A stretch of DNA of 28,344 nucleotides from Ilumatobacteraceae bacterium. GTDB taxonomy: Bacteria > Actinomycetota > Acidimicrobiia > Acidimicrobiales > Ilumatobacteraceae. Location: the NCBI GenBank assembly GCA_016463105.1, contig JAEMRY010000009.1, forward strand, positions 1 through 28,344. The letters are read 5' to 3'. Numbering within the stretch: the stretch's first letter is position 1; the number at the start of each line of letters is the position of its first letter. Positions 1 through 7,654 of the stretch are shown piece by piece. The translations under genes and the position numbers were made by a program. The notes beneath the pieces were generated by a model. It did not search any database and had not been told where the DNA came from. It saw only the letters and a program-made list of their open reading frames with translations.

Positions 1-1065
1 CTGCGTTACGCAATGATCGGCACGGGGATGATGGGGTGCGAACATATTCGTAATCTGAAAGCTATTTCGGGTTGTGAGATCGTTGCAATAAGTGACCCGC
101 ATCAGCCGAGTCGTGAGGCGGCGGCGAGTCTTTTGCCAAGCGTCAGACAGTTTTCTGATTACCGCGAAATGCTCGCAGAGGTTGAACTAGATGTAGTCGT
201 AATCTCTACACCAAACCACACGCATTTAGACGTGTTGTGCGATGTCTTTAAAATTGGAGTTCATGTTCTGGTCGAAAAACCACTGTGTTTGACTGTCGAG
301 CAGTGCGAGATTGCAATTGCCCAAGAGGCTGCAACTCATCGTGACGGACGTGTCGTTTGGGTGGGTCTCGAATATCGATATATGGCACCGACTGCAAGAT
401 TATTGCAAGAGATTGAGCTTGGAACTTGTGGAGAAGTGAAGATGGTTTCGATCAGAGAACATCGGTTTCCATTTTTGCAAAAGGTTGATAACTGGAACCG
501 TTTTAATAAGAATACTGGTGGCACTTTGGTTGAGAAATGTTGCCACTTTTTTGATGTGATGGGACTAATAGCAAAATCACAAGTCGTGCGTGTCTATGCA
601 TCTGGTAAACAAGACGTCAATCACCTTGACGAAATTTACAACTTCGAACATTCGGATATTTTGGATAACGCATACGTAATAATCGATTATGAGAACGGCG
701 TGCGCGGAATGTTGGATCTGTCAATGTTCGCCGAGGGATCAGTCAACGAACAAGAAATCTGCGTAGTTGGAAGCCAAGCCAAAGTAGAAGCGCTGATTAC
801 GCAGTCGATTGTGCGTATCGGTAGGCGAGATGGTTGGTCGCAGGGTGTTCAAGAATTAATAGTTAAGCAACCCGAGGATGTTGTGCCGGGATTTCATTCA
901 GGAGCCTCATATCTCGAGCATCTTGCGATGCAACGCGCAATCCGCGAAGGAACTAAATCAGAAGTAACACTGCAAGATGGACTTCGAGCCGTCGCTGTCG
1001 GTCAAGCGGCACACTTAAGTATCGCTGAAAATCGCCCCGTAGATATTTCAGAATTATTTAGATAA
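1..1065 (+). CDS. Gfo/Idh/MocA family NAD(P)-dependent oxidoreductase, 5'-truncated
   Basis: Probable NAD(P)-dependent dehydrogenase acting on a sugar, inositol or related polyol; the substrate cannot be read from sequence. The frame is open from base 1 and reads LRYAMIGTGMMG. The first beta strand of the Rossmann fold therefore starts before the first ATG at 13, and the true start lies upstream of the window. The GxGxxG-type motif is followed by the family's EKP motif (LVEKPLCLTVEQCE), whose Lys is catalytic in characterised members. The C-terminal alpha/beta domain carries GGTLVEKCCHFFDVM, matching the usual GG..L.D.G.H..D block. The total of about 354 residues fits the family. The gene converges on the SDR gene, with the last 8 bp shared (1058-1065). 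The family call is secure; the specificity is unknown. Confidence 0.88.
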   Translation: MRYAMIGTGMMGCEHIRNLKAISGCEIVAISDPHQPSREAAASLLPSVRQFSDYREMLAEVELDVVVISTPNHTHLDVLCDVFKIGVHVLVEKPLCLTVEQCEIAIAQEAATHRDGRVVWVGLEYRYMAPTARLLQEIELGTCGEVKMVSIREHRFPFLQKVDNWNRFNKNTGGTLVEKCCHFFDVMGLIAKSQVVRVYASGKQDVNHLDEIYNFEHSDILDNAYVIIDYENGVRGMLDLSMFAEGSVNEQEICVVGSQAKVEALITQSIVRIGRRDGWSQGVQELIVKQPEDVVPGFHSGASYLEHLAMQRAIREGTKSEVTLQDGLRAVAVGQAAHLSIAENRPVDISELFR

Positions 1066-1810
1066 CGAGAGTCAAGCCACCATCCACAACGAAGATTTGG
1101 CCAGTGGCGTATTTGTTGCGGAGAAGTGAAATAGTTGCTTCGGCGCAATCTTGTGGAGTTGCTGAGCGCTTAAGTGGTGCGACACGAGCGACGTTGTCGT
1201 GTTGCGCTTGCCAGTCGCGAGTCCACGGCGTTTCAACTAGTCCTGGTGCGACTGCATTGATGCGCACCGGCCCGCAGGATTTTGCAAGCAAAAGAGTCAT
1301 GTGATTTAGCGCTGCTTTAGTCATTGCATATGCGATTGAACTGCCCACAGGTCGAACACCAGCGATTGAAGTGATATTCACAACATTGCCGTCACTACTT
1401 TTTTTCAAGTGCGGCATCGCTGCTTTTGTTAGCCACCAGGTGCCGAAAACATTGACATCAAAAGTTTTGGCAAAAATATCGTCAGTTAGTGCATCTAGGT
1501 CGTGGTGTGCGACCAAAGTTGTCCACCCAGCATTGTTGATCAAAATATCTAGCTGTCCAAAGGCCTTTAATGTCGTGTCAATTAGATTTTGCCCAGATTC
1601 TTTGTTGCTTATATCGGCCTGAACGTATAGCGAATCGTTGGCAAGCGACTTGGCAACAAGTTGACCCTCTGCAACAGAAGTCGCAGAGTTAACTACGACA
1701 GTTGCCCCAAGGTTGCTTAATCTCTGAGCAATTTCTTGACCGATACCTGATGATGAACCAGTCACAATCGCGACTTTGCCCTTCATCTCATTGTTAACTT
1801 CACTAGACAT
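1058..1810 (-). CDS. SDR family NAD(P)-dependent oxidoreductase
   Basis: Classical short-chain dehydrogenase/reductase of 250 residues, cytoplasmic, interconverting an alcohol and a ketone with NAD(P). All classical motifs are visible: TGSSSGIG at 17-24, NNAG at 92-95, the catalytic serine in NITS at about 148, and YxxxK (YAMTK) at 161-165. The C-terminal block VAPGLVETPWT and FVVDGGLTLV are also typical. A TTG at 1828 would add six residues, but a GGAGAG Shine-Dalgarno lies 6 bases before the ATG at 1810, so ATG is chosen. It is the last gene of a probable minus-strand operon behind the FAD oxidoreductase (25 bp gap) and carboxylesterase. The substrate is unknown. Confidence 0.9.
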   Translation of the reverse strand: MSSEVNNEMKGKVAIVTGSSSGIGQEIAQRLSNLGATVVVNSATSVAEGQLVAKSLANDSLYVQADISNKESGQNLIDTTLKAFGQLDILINNAGWTTLVAHHDLDALTDDIFAKTFDVNVFGTWWLTKAAMPHLKKSSDGNVVNITSIAGVRPVGSSIAYAMTKAALNHMTLLLAKSCGPVRINAVAPGLVETPWTRDWQAQHDNVARVAPLKRSATPQDCAEATISLLRNKYATGQIFVVDGGLTLVI

Positions 1811-1816
1811 AATCAG

Positions 1817-1822
1817 CTCTCC
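1817..1822 (-). promoter_or_regulatory. Shine-Dalgarno of the SDR gene
   Basis: GGAGAG on the minus strand, with 6 bases to ATG at 1810. It decides the start against the in-frame upstream TTG at 1828, which would place this motif inside the coding region. Confidence 0.7.
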
Positions 1823-1835
1823 GATCAAGTGTTTA

Positions 1836-3212
1836 CTATTTCAAGAATAAATCAAGAACCTTTGATCGCAACCTATCGGGCGAACCCTTTAGAGATTCGT
1901 GCTTGTCCATTCCGGCTGAAAGCTTTAGTAGACCATTGACGCCGAGGTATCGAAGGGGTTCGACTTCCCATTTGCGCGAAGGATGATTTGCCCACGCAAG
2001 ACTCGTCAGCGGATGGTGATCATTGTTTATTAAATGGGCGAGTGTGCGTGCAGCAAGATTTGTCGAGGCGACACCGTTGCCGACATAACCACCAAGCGAT
2101 GCCAAGCCAGTGACCGCGTCGTAATCTACGGATGGGTGCCAATTTCGCGGCACACCAAGCGGTCCACCCCAACAATGAGTGACTTCAAGTTGTTTGGTTA
2201 TCGGAAACACTTGATGCATTGAATTAATAATTCGTTGATGAATAACTGAATGTGTGTCGTATTTGGGCTTTACACGAGAGGCAAAATGGTACGGCGCTCC
2301 TCGTCCACCAAAAGCGATTCGGCCATCTTTGGTTATCTGAACATAAATGATCATGTTGCGTGAATCGTGGTAGGTCTCGCGATTCTGCCAGCCGATTTCT
2401 TTGCGCTGCGAGGTTGTGAGTGGTTCTGTGATCACCATGTATGAATAGAGTGGGGCCAAAGTTCGTCGATGTTTTTTGATCTGTGAAGTAAAACCCTCGG
2501 TGGCACGAATAATAATTTCTGCATTAACTTTCGCATTTTGCAAAGTGACAGTTCGTGCGCTTATCTCGCTTACTTTCGAGTTCTCATAAATTTTTACTCC
2601 GAGTCGTTCAACCGTCGCTGCAAGACCGTAGGCGAGTTTTGCCGGGTGAATCGCTGCGCAATGTGGGGTGTAGCTCGAGGCCAAAAGACCGTCGATGTTT
2701 ATTTTCTCACGACTCTCGTGTGCTGATAACAACCGCAAGTCATCTTCGCCGAATCCAAATGCATGCATCTCTTCAACTTCGTTTATTACGCGTTGCACTT
2801 GAACTTGATTAGTAGCACCGTTAATCGTGCCGCCACGATGAAAATCACAATCGATTTTTTCTAGCTCAAGAACTCGCTGTATTTCATCGATAGTTTGAAA
2901 ACTCTCGCGATACATATTTATTGCGGCTTGACGCCCATGCTCGTGACTAAGTTCGTTTAGAGTGACAGGCAAAAAACCACTGCACCAACCACCATTTCGA
3001 CCACTGGCACCAAAGCCAACTTGGTTCGCCTCGATAATCACGATTCGTGCGTTGGGTCGCAATAACTTCAGATAATACGCTGACCATAGCCCGCTATAAC
3101 CGGCGCCAACAATTGCGATGTCTACATCAATGTTTGTAGATAATTCATCACGACTAACAGAAATATCTTCAGTTGACTCGTGCCAAAACGAGATCACACC
3201 AAGTTCGTCCAA
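1836..3212 (-). CDS. FAD-dependent oxidoreductase, DAO / gamma-glutamylputrescine oxidase-like
   Basis: A 458-residue flavoprotein oxidase or dehydrogenase, probably acting on an amine or amino acid. The N-terminal dinucleotide-binding motif GAGYSG (about 36-41) follows VDIAIV. It is followed by IEANQVGFGASGRNGGW, a block typical of PuuB/OrdL-type members of the DAO superfamily. Near the C terminus, GLASLGGYVGNGVASTN is the second FAD-binding block. The TTG start at 3212 has no clear Shine-Dalgarno; a GTG five codons in (3197) is an alternative. The 5' end overlaps the 3' end of the carboxylesterase gene by 19 bp, and the SDR gene follows after 25 bp, so the three are probably co-transcribed. 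Specificity for gamma-glutamylputrescine is not established. Confidence 0.85.
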   Translation of the reverse strand: MDELGVISFWHESTEDISVSRDELSTNIDVDIAIVGAGYSGLWSAYYLKLLRPNARIVIIEANQVGFGASGRNGGWCSGFLPVTLNELSHEHGRQAAINMYRESFQTIDEIQRVLELEKIDCDFHRGGTINGATNQVQVQRVINEVEEMHAFGFGEDDLRLLSAHESREKINIDGLLASSYTPHCAAIHPAKLAYGLAATVERLGVKIYENSKVSEISARTVTLQNAKVNAEIIIRATEGFTSQIKKHRRTLAPLYSYMVITEPLTTSQRKEIGWQNRETYHDSRNMIIYVQITKDGRIAFGGRGAPYHFASRVKPKYDTHSVIHQRIINSMHQVFPITKQLEVTHCWGGPLGVPRNWHPSVDYDAVTGLASLGGYVGNGVASTNLAARTLAHLINNDHHPLTSLAWANHPSRKWEVEPLRYLGVNGLLKLSAGMDKHESLKGSPDRLRSKVLDLFLK

Positions 3213-4630
3213 ATATTTCGTAACTCAGGCTCAGGATCTTTTAATAAGAAATTCTGTTTATCGACCTGCAAGGTAGCTCGGCTAGTTGTTTCGTATTGGG
3301 GCCACGAAACTTCTCCGGTTGTCGCAAATGAAAGAACTTCAGCCGATAAACGATCGGCGATTTGTTCACGCTCTGGGTCTGATCCCGTAAATAGTTCAAC
3401 ACCCGGTGCATCTAAATTATGAAAGACAAACGGGATGTCTAAGGCATGACACGAGCCAAATGCACCATTAAAAACTGGAGTTGGCCATGTGAACCAATAC
3501 ATCCAAGTTGGCGCGTTCTGATTAGAGCGTTTTTCGCAAAGCTTCCACGCTGGGGCACGAAAGTTCTGATCAGTTTGAAACGCAGCAACCATTTGCGACG
3601 CGGTTAGATCTTTGCGATGTTCGCAATACGTATCCCACATAAATTTAGCGTCAGCGCCGAATGATTTTTCATAGAAAACCAACGCCCCAGCCATATCAAT
3701 TGACGCTGAATCTGGATGCAACGCGGTCCACAATCGATTTTCGTCATGATTGGTGCCAACAACCAAAGGAACTCCTGAATTTGCAGATGCTTCGTTTACA
3801 TTTTCTGACAAGCCCGAGCCACCAAGCGTTGGTGTAAAAGTAGATATGTAATTTTCAACATCAACGAACATCAATTCAGTAGCTTTAATCATCTCTTCAA
3901 TTGTCAGACTTCGTAGTTCATCTATCGACTGACATTTGGCTAGACCAAGATATTGCTCAAGGGCGATTGCGGCTTGTGCTTTTGTCCGCAGTTGACGCAG
4001 AGACGGACTCATTGCCCATGCTCGTTTTATTAGTCCAACTGTTAGATGCGAAGCAGTCAGTGCAACAACGCTGCTTCCACCTGCTGATTCTCCGAATATC
4101 GTCACATTCTTTGGGTCACCCCCGAAAGCCGTGATGTTTCTTTGCACCCAACGAAGCGCACTGATTTGGTCAAGCGTGCCGAAGTTATCGTCACCAAGAA
4201 AACCAAAGGGCCCAAGTCGATAATTGATTGACACAACTACTACATCGCCACGACGAACCAGAGACGCACCGTTATACCAACTTGTCGCCGCCGTGCCATT
4301 TGTGTATGCGCCACCATGAATCCAAAATAAAACTGGTCGCAATTCTGAGGCTTGCGCACTAATAGCGTCGCTTGGCGCCCAAATATTTAGGTTGAGGCAT
4401 TGTTCGCTGACTGGAAGTTTCTTCGTGTCAAGAATTTCTTCCATGAAACCCGGAACTTGCGGAGATTGGGGCCCAAATGTTCGCGCATCGACAGGCTTTT
4501 GATAACTGAGAATATCAACCGGATCGGCGAATCGATCAGCAGTTGCAAATTGAATGCCGAGAAACTCAACTACGTCTGCACCAATGTCATTGCCATTAAA
4601 CGAGCCTGAAAGATTTGTTACTAATGCCAT
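3194..4630 (-). CDS. Type-B carboxylesterase / para-nitrobenzyl esterase-like hydrolase
   Basis: Alpha/beta-hydrolase of 478 residues that should cleave carboxylic esters. The oxyanion-hole motif FWIHGGAY is at about 103-109. The nucleophile elbow is GESAGG with Ser182. The acid is probably Glu297 in NHDENRLW and the base His395 in GSCHALDIPF, so the triad is complete. The block INYRLGPFGFLG is diagnostic for the carboxylesterase type-B (PnbA) family. No signal peptide is visible, which suggests a cytoplasmic enzyme. It is the first gene of the minus-strand operon with the FAD oxidoreductase and SDR genes. No Shine-Dalgarno precedes the ATG; a -10-like TAACCT lies 6 bases upstream. Confidence 0.9.
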   Translation of the reverse strand: MALVTNLSGSFNGNDIGADVVEFLGIQFATADRFADPVDILSYQKPVDARTFGPQSPQVPGFMEEILDTKKLPVSEQCLNLNIWAPSDAISAQASELRPVLFWIHGGAYTNGTAATSWYNGASLVRRGDVVVVSINYRLGPFGFLGDDNFGTLDQISALRWVQRNITAFGGDPKNVTIFGESAGGSSVVALTASHLTVGLIKRAWAMSPSLRQLRTKAQAAIALEQYLGLAKCQSIDELRSLTIEEMIKATELMFVDVENYISTFTPTLGGSGLSENVNEASANSGVPLVVGTNHDENRLWTALHPDSASIDMAGALVFYEKSFGADAKFMWDTYCEHRKDLTASQMVAAFQTDQNFRAPAWKLCEKRSNQNAPTWMYWFTWPTPVFNGAFGSCHALDIPFVFHNLDAPGVELFTGSDPEREQIADRLSAEVLSFATTGEVSWPQYETTSRATLQVDKQNFLLKDPEPELRNIWTNLV

Positions 4631-4634
4631 GCAT

Positions 4635-4643
4635 CTAGGTTAG
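4635..4643. promoter_or_regulatory. Shared symmetric -10 region of a divergent promoter
   Basis: CTAGGTTAG lies between the divergent carboxylesterase and acyltransferase genes. On the plus strand it reads TAGGTT (4636-4641), 10 bases before ATG 4652. On the minus strand it reads TAACCT (4642-4637), 6 bases before ATG 4630. Both fit a TAnnnT -10 hexamer. Only 21 bp separate the two chosen start codons. Inferred from pattern only. Confidence 0.45.
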
Positions 4644-4651
4644 TGATCTCT

Positions 4652-5314
4652 ATGTACGCTGACTTCATGCGGGGCTACAGATTCAGTGATCGTCGTGGTG
4701 ATTTATTGTCGAAGATCTGGTGGTGGATGACCACTAATGCAGCGATTGGGCCGACAAGTCGTCGGGGTAAGAAGTTCGGCAAGTTTGGCGATGGCTCGAT
4801 AATTCTGTTTCCGACGACGACAATTTTTAACGAGCAGTACATCCACATCGGTCGTGACACGATGATTGGTGAGCATGTCGCGCTATCGGCTGGCATGATG
4901 CCTGGTCAGAAGTGTTTGACTAATCCTGTGGTGCGAATTGGTGATCGGTGTTTGATTGGTCGCGGGTCAGGAATCGTCGGTCACCTGTCAATAGATATAG
5001 GTGACGATGTGTGGACAGGTCACCATGTTTATATCACCGACCAAAGTCATGGGTATGAAAATATTTCATTGCCGATCTCACATCAATCTCAACCGGAAAA
5101 ACCTGTCTCAATCGGAGATGGCTCTTGGCTTGGACACGGAGTCGTCGTATTGCCTGGAGCAAAAATTGGTAAGCATGTAGCCGTAGGGGCAAACTCGGTA
5201 GTGACTGGCGAATTGCCAGATTATTGCGTAGCGGTGGGCTCACCGGCTCGGGTTATTAAGCAATACACCCAGGACAATATTTGGGAGACGACAATTTCAG
5301 ATCGAAAGATCTAA
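4652..5314 (+). CDS. Acyltransferase with left-handed beta-helix (hexapeptide repeats)
   Basis: O- or N-acyltransferase of about 220 residues of the LacA/NodL/WbbJ type, using acyl-CoA (typically acetyl-CoA) to modify a sugar or surface polysaccharide. Isoleucine-patch repeats run through the protein: IHIGRDTMIGEHVALSAG, VRIGDRCLIGRGSGIVG, IDIGDDVWTGHHVYI, VSIGDGSWLGHGVVV and AKIGKHVAVGANSVV. The likely catalytic histidine is in the loop motif DQSHGYEN. The C-terminal cap GSPARVIKQY is typical. GTG 4643 and ATG 4667 are alternative starts; ATG 4652 fits the upstream TAGGTT element best. The 3' end overlaps the convergent next gene by 18 bp. The acceptor substrate is unknown. Confidence 0.85.
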   Translation: MYADFMRGYRFSDRRGDLLSKIWWWMTTNAAIGPTSRRGKKFGKFGDGSIILFPTTTIFNEQYIHIGRDTMIGEHVALSAGMMPGQKCLTNPVVRIGDRCLIGRGSGIVGHLSIDIGDDVWTGHHVYITDQSHGYENISLPISHQSQPEKPVSIGDGSWLGHGVVVLPGAKIGKHVAVGANSVVTGELPDYCVAVGSPARVIKQYTQDNIWETTISDRKI

Positions 5315-5809
5315 TGGCGGTTTGCAAAAAGACATTTCGTTATCAGCCGCGAATGTAGCGATTTTTTCGCTAATCGGCAAACCTTTTATTGGGGTTTCCG
5401 AGAATTGTAGATTGATTCCTGCGCGCAGATCATCGGCAAATGACCGACGGTCGGCAATATATATTTCGTAATCATCCAACCATAAACCAACAATCGAGAT
5501 TCCTTTCTCATCAGATGGAGGGTTCAAACGAAACTCTTTGACGAACGATTCAATAGTGTCAGTTGCTTTGTCAACAATTTCAGCCCGTTGTCTGATTGCA
5601 TCAACCCCTAAATCGTCAACAAGTCTGTAGTCGGCAAGATCTAGACGTTGTTGCTCGGCAATTAAACAACGAGCCTGCGCCTCTTGCGCCCATTGTCGAT
5701 CTTCAAATTTATTTACCGCCTCTTTGGAAGCAAAAAACAAGCCGTAGATCCACATCGCGGCGATTAGAGCAATCAGAGCCGTTAATAATCCTCGTCCGAA
5801 TATCTTCAC
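5297..5809 (-). CDS. Small membrane-anchored protein of unknown function
   Basis: I do not recognise this 170-residue protein. It begins MKIFGRGLL and has one hydrophobic segment (about residues 8-27) followed by a soluble domain, so it is probably anchored by its N terminus with the domain outside the membrane. The soluble part is rich in charged residues, with helical and strand-like stretches, and contains two cysteines: one in QARCLIA and one near the C terminus in MSFCKPP. These could form a disulfide. The GTG start has no Shine-Dalgarno, but TATCGT lies 8 bases upstream. It is divergent from the ABC exporter operon (42 bp) and overlaps the convergent acyltransferase by 18 bp. Confidence 0.7.
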   Translation of the reverse strand: MKIFGRGLLTALIALIAAMWIYGLFFASKEAVNKFEDRQWAQEAQARCLIAEQQRLDLADYRLVDDLGVDAIRQRAEIVDKATDTIESFVKEFRLNPPSDEKGISIVGLWLDDYEIYIADRRSFADDLRAGINLQFSETPIKGLPISEKIATFAADNEMSFCKPPLDLSI

Positions 5810-5817
5810 AGACCTAG

Positions 5818-5823
5818 ACGATA
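5818..5823 (-). promoter_or_regulatory. Putative -10 box of a leaderless start
   Basis: TATCGT on the minus strand, 8 bases before the GTG at 5809. The same hexamer precedes the TetR-gene GTG at 14764 by 9 bases. No Shine-Dalgarno is present, so transcription may begin at or next to the start codon. Confidence 0.35.
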
Positions 5824-5851
5824 GGCCACAACCGTCGACTGATAGAACTAT

Positions 5852-7654
5852 GTGGTGGAAAATGCGGTAGATGATGCTGTGACAAGCGACGCAAAAGATG
5901 GTCGAGGACGATTAAAAGAAGCAACCCGTCTGATTATTGAGATTGTTAAATATCATCCGCGATACTTTTTTATTGCCGTAAGTGGAGCAACGGTCTTTGC
6001 GGTTTGTACTGTGGCGTCGTCGATTGGCCTGAAGTGGATGATCGATCGCGTTATTTTGGTCAGGTTCAATGAAGGTCGAATCGATAGCTCTGCGATCGTC
6101 GTCGGTTCTATCTTGATCATTGGGATAGGTCTTTTACGAGCGCTTGGTGTGGTTGTTCGGCGCAGTTACGCGGGTAAAACCGAGTGGCGAACCGCAGAAA
6201 CAATTACTAACAAAGTTCTGGATCACATTGTGGCCCAACCCGTCAAATGGCACAGGCAACACATGACCGGTGACATTGTTGCGCGTTGTGGGGTAGATGC
6301 TGATGCAAGTGTTGCGATCCTCGCACCACTGCCGTTTTCGTCGTCGGTGTTGGTGATGATGTTGGTTTCGGCAAGTTGGATGCTTTACGTTGATGTTCCG
6401 CTCGGACTACTAGCAGTAACTGTTTTTCCGCTATTGCTGTTTTTGAATATTGGCTACCAGCGACGTATTGATCGTTATTACAACTTGGCTCAACGAGAAC
6501 TGGGCACGCTTTCAGAAGCTGTTCACGAAAGTTTTGATGGCGTGATGGTGGTGAAATCTTTTGGTGCCGAAGAGCGCGAGACACAAAGACTCGCTGTGAT
6601 CACATCACGTTTGAGAGATGCCCGAATCGATGCGGTATATATTCGCTCGATCTTTGAAGCGATGCTCGATGCGATTCCGTCATTGGTAAACATCGCTCTA
6701 ATCGTGATTGGGGCAATGCGGGTTAAGTCAGGTGCAATGAGTGTCGGCGATCTATCAAGTTTTATTTATCTATTCACGTTGCTGATGTTTCCGCTTCGAA
6801 TAATCGGGTATTTATTCTCTGAGATACCACACTCGGTCGCCGGTTGGAGTCGAGTGCGCGAGATTCTTGACGAACCAATTATGAGTGATCCATTGGTGTT
6901 GATTGGCAAAACTCAAACTGGAACCGCCATCGAAATTAGTGATTTATTTTTTAGTCACACACCCGAATCAGATTTAATTAAAAACCTATCGTTGCACATT
7001 GAAACTGGACGCACGGTTGCAATAGTTGGGGCAACCGGCTGCGGAAAAACCACGCTGTTGCATTTAATTGCCGGACTGATTGCGCCACAATCTGGATCAA
7101 TATCTCTTCAAGATGGGGGTGTCGGATTAGTTTTTCAAGAGGCATTTTTGTTCGCCGAGACATTGCGATTTAACATCACTCTCGACGCAGATGTGACGAC
7201 TGCCAAAGTTCAGCAAGCCGCAGAAATTGCAGAATGTGCAGAGTTCATCGACGAACTTGCCGTCGGGTTTGATACGTCAATGGGTGAGCGAGGTGTCAGC
7301 TTGAGCGGTGGCCAGCGACAACGAGTTGCTCTAGCGCGAGCCATTGCGCAAGATAGATCGATTCTGTTGTTAGATGACACAACATCAGCGTTAGATCCAG
7401 CCACCGAAGCAAAAGTTATTCGTAATCTTCGAGAGATGAATGGTCATCAGACGGTTGTCATTGTGGCGTCTCGGCCGTCAACTATCGCCCTTGCTGATGA
7501 GGTCTTGTATATGCGAGACGGCGTAATCGCCGATCATGCAGCTCACAGTGTGCTGTTAAGCAGGCGAGATGACTATCGAGAGTTGATAAATGCCTTCGAG
7601 CACGATCGAGATTCAACTGCATCACTCAACAGAACCAACGAAAAAGACATCTGA
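5852..7654 (+). CDS. ABC exporter half-transporter with degenerate nucleotide-binding site
   Basis: A 600-residue membrane-ATPase fusion that should pair with the next gene product in an exporter. The N-terminal half holds about six membrane segments (type I ABC exporter fold). The ATPase half has Walker A GATGCGKT (393-400), signature LSGGQ (484-488) and Walker B ILLLDD. The catalytic Glu after the Walker B Asp is replaced by Asp509, and the H-loop reads VASRPST, with Ser540 where His is expected. These substitutions are typical of the degenerate subunit of heterodimeric exporters. The stretch between Walker A and the Q-loop is about 12 residues shorter than in the partner. The GTG start lacks a Shine-Dalgarno. 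The stop overlaps the next ATG as TGATG. The substrate is unknown. Confidence 0.93.
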   Translation: MVENAVDDAVTSDAKDGRGRLKEATRLIIEIVKYHPRYFFIAVSGATVFAVCTVASSIGLKWMIDRVILVRFNEGRIDSSAIVVGSILIIGIGLLRALGVVVRRSYAGKTEWRTAETITNKVLDHIVAQPVKWHRQHMTGDIVARCGVDADASVAILAPLPFSSSVLVMMLVSASWMLYVDVPLGLLAVTVFPLLLFLNIGYQRRIDRYYNLAQRELGTLSEAVHESFDGVMVVKSFGAEERETQRLAVITSRLRDARIDAVYIRSIFEAMLDAIPSLVNIALIVIGAMRVKSGAMSVGDLSSFIYLFTLLMFPLRIIGYLFSEIPHSVAGWSRVREILDEPIMSDPLVLIGKTQTGTAIEISDLFFSHTPESDLIKNLSLHIETGRTVAIVGATGCGKTTLLHLIAGLIAPQSGSISLQDGGVGLVFQEAFLFAETLRFNITLDADVTTAKVQQAAEIAECAEFIDELAVGFDTSMGERGVSLSGGQRQRVALARAIAQDRSILLLDDTTSALDPATEAKVIRNLREMNGHQTVVIVASRPSTIALADEVLYMRDGVIADHAAHSVLLSRRDDYRELINAFEHDRDSTASLNRTNEKDI

